Assembly: GCA_016716385.1 (NCBI GenBank)
Contig: JADJWL010000002.1
Location: forward strand, 186,001-250,000
Reading direction: 5' to 3'
DNA: 64,000 nt
Source: Bryobacterales bacterium
GTDB taxonomy: Bacteria > Acidobacteriota > Terriglobia > Bryobacterales > Bryobacteraceae
Positions 33,657 to 42,495 of this stretch are shown in pieces. The translations under genes and the position numbers were made by a program. Below the pieces are notes generated by a model that was not told the origin of the DNA, ran no database searches, and saw only the letters and a program-made list of their open reading frames with translations. Position 1 is the first letter of the stretch. Every line of letters starts with the position of its first letter.

Positions 33657-34553
33657 ATGGTGGGCTTCACACGCAGACGGCCGAGCCGGCTCGACACGAT
33701 CATCGTGGGACTGGTGTGTATGCTGGCCCTGATCATCGCCATGGGTATGCAGATCCAGCCCTTCACCTATCTCTGGGTCTCGGTCTGGACCGGGCTTGCC
33801 GTCTCGGTGCTGGTCATCAGTTTTTCCGTACGGCTTGAGCAGAAGTACGAAGAGGAACATAAGCGCCTCCTGGATGCCCGCCAGGACCTGCGCCGGCTGT
33901 CGGCGCGTCTGGTAGCCGCGCAAGAGCAGGAGCGGCAGACGTTGTCGCGCGAGTTGCACGACCAGGTGGGCCAGACGCTCACGGCGATGAAGATCGACAT
34001 CACTCGCGCCGAGCAGCAGCTCGATCCATCGCAGGCGGCGATCGCCGAGCGGCTGCAGCGCGCGCGCCGCGGAGCCGAGGAGACGCTGGAGATCATCCGC
34101 CGCATGTCGATGCTGCTGCGTCCGTCGATGCTCGACGACATCGGCTTGAGCGCGGCGCTTTCCTGGTATACGCGGCAGTTCTCGGAGAATACCGGCATCC
34201 GGGTCAACCTGAGCGACGATTCCACCGCGGACCAGTTCTCCGAGGCGCAGAAGACCAGCCTCTACCGGATTGTGCAGGAAGCCTTGACGAACGTCGCCCG
34301 GCACGCCGAAGCGCGCGCTGTCCGCATTCAGCTTCGCAGTGAGGACGAACGCTATCGCGTTGAAATCGAGGACGACGGCAAAGGATTTACGCCCGCGGCG
34401 CATCCCAAAGGTCTCGGTCTGATCGGCATTCAGGAGCGCATCGACGAGATGGACGGGGCGTTCGACCTTGCCTCGATCCCGGGCGGGGGCACCCGGCTCA
34501 GTATCACGATTCCGGTGCACGAACCGGCGCGGGAAGCAACGGCACCATCATGA
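33657..34553 (+). CDS. NarL-family sensor histidine kinase
   Basis: 298 residues from ATG 33657. Two N-terminal membrane helices (DTIIVGLVCMLALIIAMGMQ and YLWVSVWTGLAVSVLVISF) with almost no external loop are followed by a coiled-coil linker, then HisKA_3 with the phosphorylated His101 in LSRELHDQVGQTLTAMKIDI, and an HATPase domain (YRIVQEALTNVARHAEARAV, EIEDDGKGF, GLGLIGIQERIDEMDG). Lacking a sensory domain, it probably senses through the membrane or an accessory protein. Start overlaps nothing; its stop overlaps the response regulator start (ATGA). Divergent from egtB across 72 bp, so a regulatory link to ergothioneine is possible but unproven. Confidence 0.93.
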   Translation: MVGFTRRRPSRLDTIIVGLVCMLALIIAMGMQIQPFTYLWVSVWTGLAVSVLVISFSVRLEQKYEEEHKRLLDARQDLRRLSARLVAAQEQERQTLSRELHDQVGQTLTAMKIDITRAEQQLDPSQAAIAERLQRARRGAEETLEIIRRMSMLLRPSMLDDIGLSAALSWYTRQFSENTGIRVNLSDDSTADQFSEAQKTSLYRIVQEALTNVARHAEARAVRIQLRSEDERYRVEIEDDGKGFTPAAHPKGLGLIGIQERIDEMDGAFDLASIPGGGTRLSITIPVHEPAREATAPS

Positions 34554-35203
34554 ATATCCGCATCCTACTGGCAGACGATCACAAGGTGTTGCGCAGCGGC
34601 CTGCGCCGCATTCTCGAAGAGCAGCCGGACCTCGAAGTCGTCGGCGAAGCCGGGGACGGTCGAGAAGCCGTGGAGATGGCCGAGGCCTTCCGGCCCGATA
34701 TTGTCGTGATGGACGTCGGCATGCCGCAGATGAACGGCATCGAAGCGACGCGGCAGATCCTGCAACGCAACTCGCGGATGCACGTCCTGATCCTCAGCAT
34801 GTATTCGGACGAGAACTACGTGGTCCAGGTGTTGCGCGCCGGTGCGCGCGGGTACCTGCTCAAGGACTCGGCCGAAGATGAGCTGATCGATGCGGTGCGC
34901 ACGGTACACAGCGGCCTCCCGTTCTTCAGCCCGCGCATCGCGAAGCTGCTGGTGGGAGACAGCATGCAGCGGCTGCGCGACGAGGGCGCCAGCGACACCT
35001 ACGAATTGCTCACGCCGCGCGAACGCGAAGTCCTGCAACTAATCGCCGAAGGCAAGTCGAACAAAGAGGTCGCCGCGGCCTTGTTCGTCAGCCCCACCAC
35101 GATCGAGACGCACCGCGCCCGCATTATGGACAAACTCGACCTGCACTCCACGGCCGAGATCGTCCTGTACGCCGTGCGGAAGGGAATCGTTCAGCTACAC
35201 TGA
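34550..35203 (+). CDS. NarL/LuxR-family response regulator
   Basis: 217 residues. Receiver domain with acidic pocket ILLADDHKVLRSGLRRILEE, phospho-acceptor Asp55 in PDIVVMDVGMPQMNGIEATR, switch residues LILSMYSDENYVVQVLRAGA and Lys in GYLLKDSAEDELIDAV. C-terminal LuxR helix-turn-helix LTPREREVLQLIAEGKSNKE, VAAALFVSPTTIETHRARIM. Translationally coupled to the kinase gene, its obvious partner. Confidence 0.96.
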   Translation: MNIRILLADDHKVLRSGLRRILEEQPDLEVVGEAGDGREAVEMAEAFRPDIVVMDVGMPQMNGIEATRQILQRNSRMHVLILSMYSDENYVVQVLRAGARGYLLKDSAEDELIDAVRTVHSGLPFFSPRIAKLLVGDSMQRLRDEGASDTYELLTPREREVLQLIAEGKSNKEVAAALFVSPTTIETHRARIMDKLDLHSTAEIVLYAVRKGIVQLH

Positions 35204-35207
35204 CGGG

Positions 35208-35984
35208 ATGCGGCGGCGGACGTTTCTCGCCACGGGGGCGGCGGCACTGTCTTGCGGCGGCGCGCGAAACACTCCGATGGACATTCTCGATTACGGGCTC
35301 TCAACCATCTCCGGCAAGGCGGCATGGAACCGTGTGCGGTTCTGGGTGGAGTCGCGCACACGGATCATCGACGAGCGCAGCGGGCACTCCGAAGACTACC
35401 TGCAATGCGGCGCGTGCAAGAGCGAAGATACGTTTGCCGCACGCAACCTGTTCACCGAGCCGAACTACGATTTCACCCCCATCTTCGGGCCGGAGTACGG
35501 CCTGATCTTCCGCCGCAAGGCCGCCAACAGCGACCGCTATAAGGAAGTGAAGCGCGCCGCGGAGATGTGGGAGGGACAGGAGTACCGGCTGCGGATGGCG
35601 AAGGACGCGATCCTGCTCGATTCGAATGCTCGAATTCGGGAAGCGACGCACGCGGGCTGGCCGCTGGTGGCACAGACCGAGATCCACGATGCCGCCTCCG
35701 GTCTGCGCGCGATTCTGGAGTATCCGGTCAAGACGATGAACATCCACGACGAGAAGGATCTCTACCAAGTGGATACGGGTCCCGTTGCACTGCCGGACCT
35801 GAGCCGGCACGAACCGCTCGCCGGATCGATCTCCCTCGCGTTCGTCGCGTTCAACGCCCCGCACTTCGCGGACTTCGTCATCGAGACGCCGACATCCGCC
35901 GGCGAAGGGGTCTGGGTGCACCACTATGCGAAGATCGTGAGCCGCCAAGCGGAGAACCGTCTGTACGCCATCCGGATTCCATAG
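35208..35984 (+). CDS. Hypothetical protein with Tat-type leader
   Basis: 258 residues, no family recognised. The N-terminus MRRRTFLATGAAALSCGG carries a twin-arginine motif and a cysteine that could be lipidated. The body contains several charged and aromatic patches (DERSGHSEDYLQCGACKSED, YDFTPIFGPEYGLIFRRKAA, FVAFNAPHFADFVIETPTSA) and a CGAC pair that could bind metal or form a disulfide. It starts four bases after the response regulator and has its own TACACT hexamer (35196-35201) six bases before the ATG. Nearly abuts the convergent BNR gene. Confidence 0.75.
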   Translation: MRRRTFLATGAAALSCGGARNTPMDILDYGLSTISGKAAWNRVRFWVESRTRIIDERSGHSEDYLQCGACKSEDTFAARNLFTEPNYDFTPIFGPEYGLIFRRKAANSDRYKEVKRAAEMWEGQEYRLRMAKDAILLDSNARIREATHAGWPLVAQTEIHDAASGLRAILEYPVKTMNIHDEKDLYQVDTGPVALPDLSRHEPLAGSISLAFVAFNAPHFADFVIETPTSAGEGVWVHHYAKIVSRQAENRLYAIRIP

Positions 35985-35985
35985 A

Positions 35986-36957
35986 TCAGTGCCGGATGGG
36001 ACCGGTCACGTCCCACGTGCGGCCGCCGTCAACAGACTTCAGCACGCCGCCGACTCCGCCGTAGTAGAGCGTTGGGGGTGTGGTCCTGGCGTCGAACACC
36101 AGCGACCACGCCGCGTTCGACCAGCGCAAGCCGGCCGGTTCGAACGTGCGCCCTCCATCGGTGCTGCGGAACACTCCGGCGCGTGTGCCTGCATAGACGT
36201 GCCCGGGTTGCGATGGATCGGCAGCCAGGCTCAAGATGTGCTCGGCCAGGACACGGTCGCCGGCGCGCCACGTCCAGCCGCCGTCCTCGCTGCGGAACAC
36301 GCCACGCGGCGACGTGCCGGCGTAGACGACCCGCGAATTGCCGGGTTCGAACGCGAGCGCGACCGCGTCGACATCGTACAAGCCGCCGGGATTCGCCTCC
36401 CATGTGTCGCCCCCGTCGCTCGACCGGTAAACGCCGTGCCACGTCCCGGCCAGCAGGCGCCGCTGGTCTGACGGATCGATCACCAGGGCGCGCACGGTCT
36501 TGTCGATCAAGCCGCGATTCACTTCCTGCCACGTTGCGCCGCCGTCGCGCGTGCGGAACACGCCGCCGCCGTCCGTGCCGGCGTACAGCACGCCGGATTC
36601 CCGCGGATGGGCCACCAGTGCGCGGATGCGCGGCTCGGCAATCCCCTCACTGGCGTGCCGCCAGGTCCGTGCGCGATCGGCCGTCTTCCAGACGCCCGTC
36701 TCGTGCGTGCCCGCGTAGATGATGTCGGGATTCGCCGGATCGAGCGCGATCGCGCGGGGCGAGTAGGACTCGAGTCCGCTGGCGGGCCAGTTATCCTTCC
36801 CGCCGCGGGTCGTAACGCAGAAACCCTTGGCCGCGCCGGCGTAGAGGATCTGAGGGTTCTTCGGATGCAGCGCGACCACCTGCGTTTCACCGCCTCCCGG
36901 CGAACCCATTTGCGCCCACGCGCCCAGCGGTGCCAGCAGCAGGATCGCCAGTCTCAC
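35986..36957 (-). CDS. Exported Asp-box (BNR) beta-propeller protein
   Basis: 323 residues with signal peptide MRLAILLLAPLGAWA. At least six Asp-box repeats of the form S/T-x-D-G-G-x-T-W are visible, for example VYRSSDGGDTWEANPGGL, GVFRSEDGGWTWRAGDR and GVLKSVDGGRTWDVTGP, separated by Y-A-G-T strands (VVYAGTSPRGVFRSEDGG). This is a sialidase-like or YCF48-like propeller. No catalytic sialidase residues can be identified, so a binding or structural role is as likely as hydrolysis. Last gene of the long minus operon starting at 49235; its start overlaps the previous stop (ATGA). Confidence 0.86.
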   Translation of the reverse strand: MRLAILLLAPLGAWAQMGSPGGGETQVVALHPKNPQILYAGAAKGFCVTTRGGKDNWPASGLESYSPRAIALDPANPDIIYAGTHETGVWKTADRARTWRHASEGIAEPRIRALVAHPRESGVLYAGTDGGGVFRTRDGGATWQEVNRGLIDKTVRALVIDPSDQRRLLAGTWHGVYRSSDGGDTWEANPGGLYDVDAVALAFEPGNSRVVYAGTSPRGVFRSEDGGWTWRAGDRVLAEHILSLAADPSQPGHVYAGTRAGVFRSTDGGRTFEPAGLRWSNAAWSLVFDARTTPPTLYYGGVGGVLKSVDGGRTWDVTGPIRH

Positions 36958-38765
36958 GACCGCCTCCAGGGGAAGCTGTATGCGGGCCTGGCGGCGAAGC
37001 GCTTCAGGCGGATCTTCAGCACGGCGCCCGCGCCAGGCGCGAGGCCGACCCGCATCAGCGGCTCGTTGACCGCCGTGGTCCGGCCGCCGGTTTCGACCGA
37101 GGCAATGAGGTGCTCCCCGTAGGCCCCGCCCTGCACGTAAAGCGAGCGGTGTTCGAACAGGCTTGTGTTGACGAGTTCGACGGTCACGGAATCCGGCTCG
37201 ATGCCGGTGACGAGCGCGGCGACATCCTCCGGCAGCCCTGGTGATTCGGCATCGGCGTCAAAGTAGCGCAATCGCGCGTGCAGCATGCCGCCGCGCAGAT
37301 CCACTGGGAGACCGCCCAACGTGAGGCGCACGAGCGCTTCGCAGGGCACAGGATCGAGCGAAGACCAGTGTGAGTCGACCCACGTCTCCGGATCGCCGTG
37401 CTCGTTCAGGATACGCCGCAGCTTGCGCTCGACATTCGCCAGGTCCCGGCGCAACGTCTGTTCGGGGTAGCCGGGGTTCTTCCCGTCGAGAAACAGCATC
37501 CAGCCGAGGTCGGGATCGTCACCCGCCTGCGCGCCGCGTACGTCCGCCAGACGCGCAATCTCGCGCCGGTCGTCCTCACTGCCGGACATGTACCAGAGTT
37601 GCACCCACGGGAAAGCCGGCTCCGGCTGATAGTGGTGCCAGCCGCGCTGGTCATAGCGCATGGCAACGTGCGGCACGCCCTTTTCGCTCCTGGTGTTGCG
37701 CTGCAGCACGCGCATCTGCGAGCGCGGCAGATCGAGCCAGGACGACTCTCCCGTGAGGAGGTAGGCCGCCTTCGCCGCGGTCAGCGCCGCGCGGACCACG
37801 TCCATCCCGCCGCGCGGCCATTTCCAGCCGTAATAGCCGCCCCACCAGTTGCCGTCCATGTACTCGCCGATCCTGCCGGAGAGACCAACGTTGTCCGGCG
37901 TGATGCCGCCGTTCTGCTCCGTCAGCGCGATCCAGGAGCCGATGTAGTCGCGCGTCCAACGGATGTACTTCTCGTCGCCGGTGTAGAGATAGGCATTCGC
38001 CACCAGGGGTACGGCGGTCATGTTGATGGGTACGTCGCCGCGCGCCATGCGCCGGCTCATCACGCTGACAATCGTGGCGAACGCGTCATCGTTGATCCAA
38101 CCCACGGAGGAGGTCACGCCGGGGATGTCGTCGTACGGCAGGTGGTAGTACGCGAGGTTCGCATTCGTGGGAATCCAGTCGCGTGTGGTCCATTCCATCT
38201 TCGGACCGCGGCTACCCGTCATCGACGCGCGCATCAGCTTGCGTTGAGGGTCGTAGTTCCGCGCCTCGGGATCTTCTCCCGTGTACATCGCAGCGAAGCG
38301 AATGGCTCGGTCGCGGAAGCGCGTGTCGAAGGGATCGGCCATGCCCATCGGATAGAACGATGTGTAGCCTTCTCCGTGGTGCATCCAGTCCCAGTTGCCA
38401 TCGAACTCGCGGTAGATTTGGCCATAGCGGGTGAACTGCCGCGTAATGCCATCCCAGACGCGCCGGTGCAGGCGGTCGAGTTCCGGCGAGCCGCCCATCA
38501 CGTAGAGCAGCGAGAAGCCCCGGAAGGCTTCGTAGGCGTCGTCGGACGAGTTCATGCCGCCCTCGTAGCGCTCCTTCCAGATCAGCGAGCCGTCGCGGTT
38601 CGTATACCGCTCGACGAACGCTTCCCCGGCGCGATTCATCACGGCGATCAGGCGCCGCTGCATCACGGCCCAGGTGGGCGCGGGACGAGGCGTATCCACC
38701 TCAATGACGGGAGGCACAGCCCAGCAGGCGGCCACCGCCAGAAAGGCGATCAGCAAACGTGGCAT
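36954..38765 (-). CDS. Exported hypothetical protein, possibly an alpha/alpha-barrel glycosidase-like protein
   Basis: 603 residues from ATG 38765 with signal peptide MPRLLIAFLAVAACWA. The body is rich in Trp, Tyr and Asp and has repeated helix pairs: GSLIWKERYEGGMNSSDDAY, FRGFSLLYVMGGSPELDRLH, YYGWKWPRGGMDVVRAALTA, AKAAYLLTGESSWLDLPRSQ. This resembles six-hairpin glycosidases and polysaccharide lyases, followed by a beta-sandwich C-terminus (VTVELVNTSLFEHRSLYVQG). The fold guess is from pattern only. It lies eight bases after the Rossmann-acyltransferase fusion and is coupled to the BNR protein, so both may act outside the cell on whatever the operon makes. Confidence 0.75.
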   Translation of the reverse strand: MPRLLIAFLAVAACWAVPPVIEVDTPRPAPTWAVMQRRLIAVMNRAGEAFVERYTNRDGSLIWKERYEGGMNSSDDAYEAFRGFSLLYVMGGSPELDRLHRRVWDGITRQFTRYGQIYREFDGNWDWMHHGEGYTSFYPMGMADPFDTRFRDRAIRFAAMYTGEDPEARNYDPQRKLMRASMTGSRGPKMEWTTRDWIPTNANLAYYHLPYDDIPGVTSSVGWINDDAFATIVSVMSRRMARGDVPINMTAVPLVANAYLYTGDEKYIRWTRDYIGSWIALTEQNGGITPDNVGLSGRIGEYMDGNWWGGYYGWKWPRGGMDVVRAALTAAKAAYLLTGESSWLDLPRSQMRVLQRNTRSEKGVPHVAMRYDQRGWHHYQPEPAFPWVQLWYMSGSEDDRREIARLADVRGAQAGDDPDLGWMLFLDGKNPGYPEQTLRRDLANVERKLRRILNEHGDPETWVDSHWSSLDPVPCEALVRLTLGGLPVDLRGGMLHARLRYFDADAESPGLPEDVAALVTGIEPDSVTVELVNTSLFEHRSLYVQGGAYGEHLIASVETGGRTTAVNEPLMRVGLAPGAGAVLKIRLKRFAARPAYSFPWRRS

Positions 38766-38772
38766 TCCGCCA

Positions 38773-40308
38773 TTATGGCGCGACTGACTTGCTCTCGAAA
38801 GCCGGCGCAGGCGGCGCAGTGCCGTCGAGGACACGTCCCCAGAAGATCGAGCGGCGCTTGCCGCGCATGTCGTCGAGGTTGCGCTGCATCACGGCCTGGA
38901 CGTAGTTGGCGAATTCCTTGACGAGGCGCGGATTCTCGGCGTCCTCGCGGCGCAAGCCGCTGACCGGAATCGGCGGGAGGACGCGTACGTGCCACTTCGA
39001 GGGGATAGGGATCGGCGCGAGCGGGAACATCGGAGCGATCGGAACGTACGGCCAGCCGTAGGTCTTCGAGAACCACGTGGAGTCGATGCGCCCGATGATG
39101 GGGAAGATCTCCCAGTGGCCCACGACCGTGGAGAGCACAAGCGGCGCCTGGTTTTCGATCGCGATCTTTGCAAACGCGCTGCGGGCGAAGTCGCGGACCT
39201 TGTACGCATAGGGGCGGCGGGAAAAGGCGCCGCGGATTCCTTCCGGGAAGATCCCGACAAGATCCTCGTCGTTGAATAAGCGCTCGGCGTTCACCTGGTT
39301 GGCGATGACGCCTCCGAGTTTGGTCAGGAAGTTGGACAGGAACGGCATCCGCAGCAGCGACGGGATGATGAGGAAGCGGATCACGCGCTCACGCTGTGCG
39401 AGGACAAGCGACAGGTGCATCACGGCGTCGAGCGGCATGAAGCCGCGGTGATTCGACACGTACATCGCGCGGCCAGTGGCCGGGATATTCTCAAGTCCCT
39501 CGAAGTCGATGCGCCAGTAGACGTTCCTCAGGAACCAGAACCAGGCGCCCCAGGCGCGGATGTAGTCGAGGTCGAGGCCGAAGTCGTCATAGGACCGGTC
39601 GAGCAGTCCAGGGCGGGCGCGGCCATCCAGAAACCCGGCAAGCGCCTGGCGAGTGGATTTCTCCGCGCGGAAGCCGAGTTCGCGCGCGGCCCGCTCGGCG
39701 GACACCGTCCAGTTGAATTCGAGCGCCCGCGTGGGACCCACCGCAAGGCCCGGCAGGCGGATCACTCCGGCCGCCTTGTACGCCTTCTTGAGCGGGATGG
39801 CCCCATCGCCCGCGATGTTGAAGATGCCGGTCGCGTCGGATTGGAGGGCGGCCACGAACGCGCGCGCGGCGTCGCCGAGGCTGAGGAACTGCACGTTGGG
39901 ATCGCGTCCGGCAACAGCGCGGCCGATGCGGCTGGCGAGCTGGCGCACCACGAAGTCGCCCTCCTCCGGCGCCAGGATATTCGTCAGTCTCAGAACGGCG
40001 GTGTTGGGAAAAGAGAGTGCTCGCTCTTCGGCGCGCAGCCACCGCTGTTCGGGAGCGTTGTCCGGCAGGAGCGACACACGCTCCTCGGTCATCAGACCGG
40101 GGTTCTTGTCGCTGGAGCCGTACACATACGCCGTGCTTCGAACGACCAGGCGCCTCAAGCCGGGACGCTGCAGCGCCGCGTCCACCGCGTCCGGTGCAAG
40201 ACAGACAACGGCGGCCGCGTCTTCAGACTCGACCCAGCCGGCGCGCGCCGCTTCGTCGCGCAACGCCCGCTTCAGCGGGCCTTCCGGACCCAGCACCGTG
40301 ACCTGCAT
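38773..40308 (-). CDS. Fusion of a Rossmann (epimerase-like) domain and a PlsC-type acyltransferase
   Basis: 511 residues. Residues 1-230 look like an extended short-chain dehydrogenase with a degenerate nucleotide loop (VTVLGPEGPLKRALRDEAAR), LRRLVVRSTAYVYGSSDKNP, LRLTNILAPEEGDFVVRQLA and TGIFNIAGDGAIPLKKAYKA. Residues 270-500 are an LPLAT acyltransferase of the MGAT-like type: YVSNHRGFMPLDAVMHLSLV (HX6D) and LVGIFPEGIRGAFSRRPYAY. The second half would transfer an acyl group from ACP or CoA to an alcohol or lysolipid; the first may be a binding or regulatory domain. Three bases after the TetR gene, in the ketosynthase operon. Confidence 0.86.
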   Translation of the reverse strand: MQVTVLGPEGPLKRALRDEAARAGWVESEDAAAVVCLAPDAVDAALQRPGLRRLVVRSTAYVYGSSDKNPGLMTEERVSLLPDNAPEQRWLRAEERALSFPNTAVLRLTNILAPEEGDFVVRQLASRIGRAVAGRDPNVQFLSLGDAARAFVAALQSDATGIFNIAGDGAIPLKKAYKAAGVIRLPGLAVGPTRALEFNWTVSAERAARELGFRAEKSTRQALAGFLDGRARPGLLDRSYDDFGLDLDYIRAWGAWFWFLRNVYWRIDFEGLENIPATGRAMYVSNHRGFMPLDAVMHLSLVLAQRERVIRFLIIPSLLRMPFLSNFLTKLGGVIANQVNAERLFNDEDLVGIFPEGIRGAFSRRPYAYKVRDFARSAFAKIAIENQAPLVLSTVVGHWEIFPIIGRIDSTWFSKTYGWPYVPIAPMFPLAPIPIPSKWHVRVLPPIPVSGLRREDAENPRLVKEFANYVQAVMQRNLDDMRGKRRSIFWGRVLDGTAPPAPAFESKSVAP

Positions 40309-40311
40309 TCG

Positions 40312-40929
40312 CTACGTCCCCTTGCTTTGAATCCCCTTGAGGAAGATCTCCGACATCTCGCGCACGAGGCGCTCGTCGTCGAGCGGCTCCACCTGGCGCC
40401 CGCCAAACAATTCCACCACAAGCAGGATAAAAGTCAAGGCCGAGAGATACATCGCGGCGGCTGCTTCGATATCGACATCCTCCCGCACCTCGCGCCGCCG
40501 CTGGCGCACCTGGAGGAACTCTGTGAAGAGCAGCCGTCCCTGCTGGATGAAGGTCTTGTAGAAGAGAACACCGACCTCGGTGTTGCGCGTCGCCTCCACC
40601 AGCACCTTGCCCATGAACGGCAGGCGCGCCCGGTATTCCTGCAGCATGATCTTGGCGAGCACTTCGATTTCATCGCGCAACGTCTCGCCGGGAAACCTGA
40701 GTTCGGGTTCGGCGACCGAACCCGCGATCAATTCCAGTTCCCGCTCAAGGACCGCGGCCAGGATCTTCTCCTTCGAATGAAAGTGGCGGACGATATCGAA
40801 ACCCGATACGCCGCTGATCTTCGAAAGCTGATCGAGCGTGATCGATCCGAGGTCGTTTTCGGCGGCGAGGCCGATAGTTGCGTCGAGAACGAGTTTCTGC
40901 TGTTCCGGGGTGAGAATGCCTTGGCTCAT
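40312..40929 (-). CDS. TetR-family transcriptional regulator
   Basis: 205 residues. N-terminal helix-turn-helix: LTPEQQKLVLDATIGLAAEN, LGSITLDQLSKISGVSGFDI, VRHFHSKEKILAAVLERELE. The C-terminal ligand-binding part has the usual mixed helices (RLPFMGKVLVEATRNTEVGV, AAAMYLSALTFILLVVELFG). Six bases downstream of the FAD oxidoreductase in the ketosynthase operon, so it is a candidate self-repressor sensing an acyl-CoA or the product. No operator was identified. Confidence 0.9.
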   Translation of the reverse strand: MSQGILTPEQQKLVLDATIGLAAENDLGSITLDQLSKISGVSGFDIVRHFHSKEKILAAVLERELELIAGSVAEPELRFPGETLRDEIEVLAKIMLQEYRARLPFMGKVLVEATRNTEVGVLFYKTFIQQGRLLFTEFLQVRQRRREVREDVDIEAAAAMYLSALTFILLVVELFGGRQVEPLDDERLVREMSEIFLKGIQSKGT

Positions 40930-40935
40930 GATTCG

Positions 40936-42495
40936 TTACTCCGCCCGGCGAAACGCGTGCTCAGCCGCCGAGGGAAGGGTCCCAGCGCGAAAGGCGAAGT
41001 AGTCCCGGGCAAGCTCGCGGTCGTTGTCCTTCCCGGTCAGAATCATCCGCGCCACCCGCTGCGCCGAAACAATGACCGGCGTGATGCCTCCGCCCGGCTG
41101 TGTCCAATGGCCCACCAGGAAGAGGTTCTCCACCGGGGTCGTGTTCGGCAGACGCCCCGCGCCCAACTGGTCCGGGGACATCTCCCAACCCAACATGGCG
41201 CCGTGCCAGTTGTACGTGAATCGCCAGGAGGTGTGCGCCGTGGCGCTCAGCCGCACGACGATGTGGTCGTCGATGCCGGGCAGAATGCCGCGCAGGCGGT
41301 TCATGATGCCGTCTTCGACCGTCTGCTTGTGCGCCTGCCAGTCATCGACCTCTTCGAGACGCACCGGCGTCAGCTTCTGGACAATCAGAATCTGGCATCC
41401 CGGTGGCGCAATCGCCGGATCGAAATGCGTCGGGATGAAGACCTTGAAGACATTGCGCGTGGCGTCGCCGGGATCGAAGCAGCTCCAGTAATAGCCCTCA
41501 GCCGCGGCAAGAGCGCGCTCGTCCATGCCGCGCAGCCCGAGGTGTGTGAGGAAGCAGGGATAGCTCGGTGTGAGCGAGCGCAACATCTCGATGGGCCACT
41601 GCCCGCAGTGCTCTTCACCGATGAGCTTTTCGTAGGTATGCAGGGCATCGGCATTGGAGACGATGACCGGCGCGCGGAAGGTGAATGTCTCAGGGGGACG
41701 TTTCGAAACCGTACGGATGCGGACTCCCGTGGCGGCGCCGCTGTCGATCAGGATCTTCTCGACCTCGGCGCACTTCAGGATGTGGCCGCCGCGCGCCGTA
41801 AACGCCTTGCCCAGGTCATCGGCGAACGCCTGCGAGCTGCCTTTGGGATAGTAATTGCCGAGGAAGTAGGCCAGCCGCAGCATGGCATCGAACAGGAACG
41901 AGGTGCGGCTCGGCAGCGAGCCCCAGTGCGGCGTATCGGCAAGCATGATGGCCTTCAGCCGCTCATCGCGGAAGTGCTGGTCGAGCTTGTCGGTCAACGT
42001 GAAGCGGGAGTAGCGCTCGGCGCGCTCGTTGTCGACGCCTTTGAAGTAATACAGCAGCCCGTACAGATACGCCTGGCGGACTTCGTTGAAGTAGTCATCG
42101 ATGTGCGAGGCTTCCTCGGGGAACCACGACTTCAACTGGTCGATGTACTGTCCGAGGTCGGCCGGCACCGAGAACGTCGGCAGGCCCGGGAAATGGAACT
42201 GGTCGACCGGGTCCATCTTGACCCACTCGGTCGCGATGCCAAGATCCTGCAGCAGCTTTCCGGTGAGCGTCGAAGGATTCCCCAGCAGCGGATAGAAGTG
42301 CGTCGCGGCGTCGAAGACGAAGCCCTTGCGGCGGAACGTGGAACAGAAGCCTCCGAGCATGTAGTGACGCTCGAGAAGCAGGACCTTCATGCCGCCCTTC
42401 GCCAGCAGGTTGGCGCAGAAAAGCCCGCCGATGCCCGATCCGATGATGATCGCGTCGTACTGTTCCGGGTAGGGGCGGCCGAAGATCGTGTACAT
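40936..42495 (-). CDS. FAD-dependent oxidoreductase, phytoene desaturase (CrtI/CrtISO) family
   Basis: 519 residues. FAD-binding beta-alpha-beta at the N-terminus: YDAIIIGSGIGGLFCANLLA, MKVLLLERHYMLGGFCSTFR, then GFVFDAATHFYPLLG. The C-terminal FAD block is VENLFLVGHWTQPGGGITPV. The family desaturates or isomerises polyenes and saturates retinol; it also occurs in non-carotenoid lipid clusters. No phytoene synthase is nearby, so the substrate is more likely the acyl chain built by the adjacent ketosynthases. Start overlaps the ketoreductase stop (TGATG). Confidence 0.88.
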   Translation of the reverse strand: MYTIFGRPYPEQYDAIIIGSGIGGLFCANLLAKGGMKVLLLERHYMLGGFCSTFRRKGFVFDAATHFYPLLGNPSTLTGKLLQDLGIATEWVKMDPVDQFHFPGLPTFSVPADLGQYIDQLKSWFPEEASHIDDYFNEVRQAYLYGLLYYFKGVDNERAERYSRFTLTDKLDQHFRDERLKAIMLADTPHWGSLPSRTSFLFDAMLRLAYFLGNYYPKGSSQAFADDLGKAFTARGGHILKCAEVEKILIDSGAATGVRIRTVSKRPPETFTFRAPVIVSNADALHTYEKLIGEEHCGQWPIEMLRSLTPSYPCFLTHLGLRGMDERALAAAEGYYWSCFDPGDATRNVFKVFIPTHFDPAIAPPGCQILIVQKLTPVRLEEVDDWQAHKQTVEDGIMNRLRGILPGIDDHIVVRLSATAHTSWRFTYNWHGAMLGWEMSPDQLGAGRLPNTTPVENLFLVGHWTQPGGGITPVIVSAQRVARMILTGKDNDRELARDYFAFRAGTLPSAAEHAFRRAE

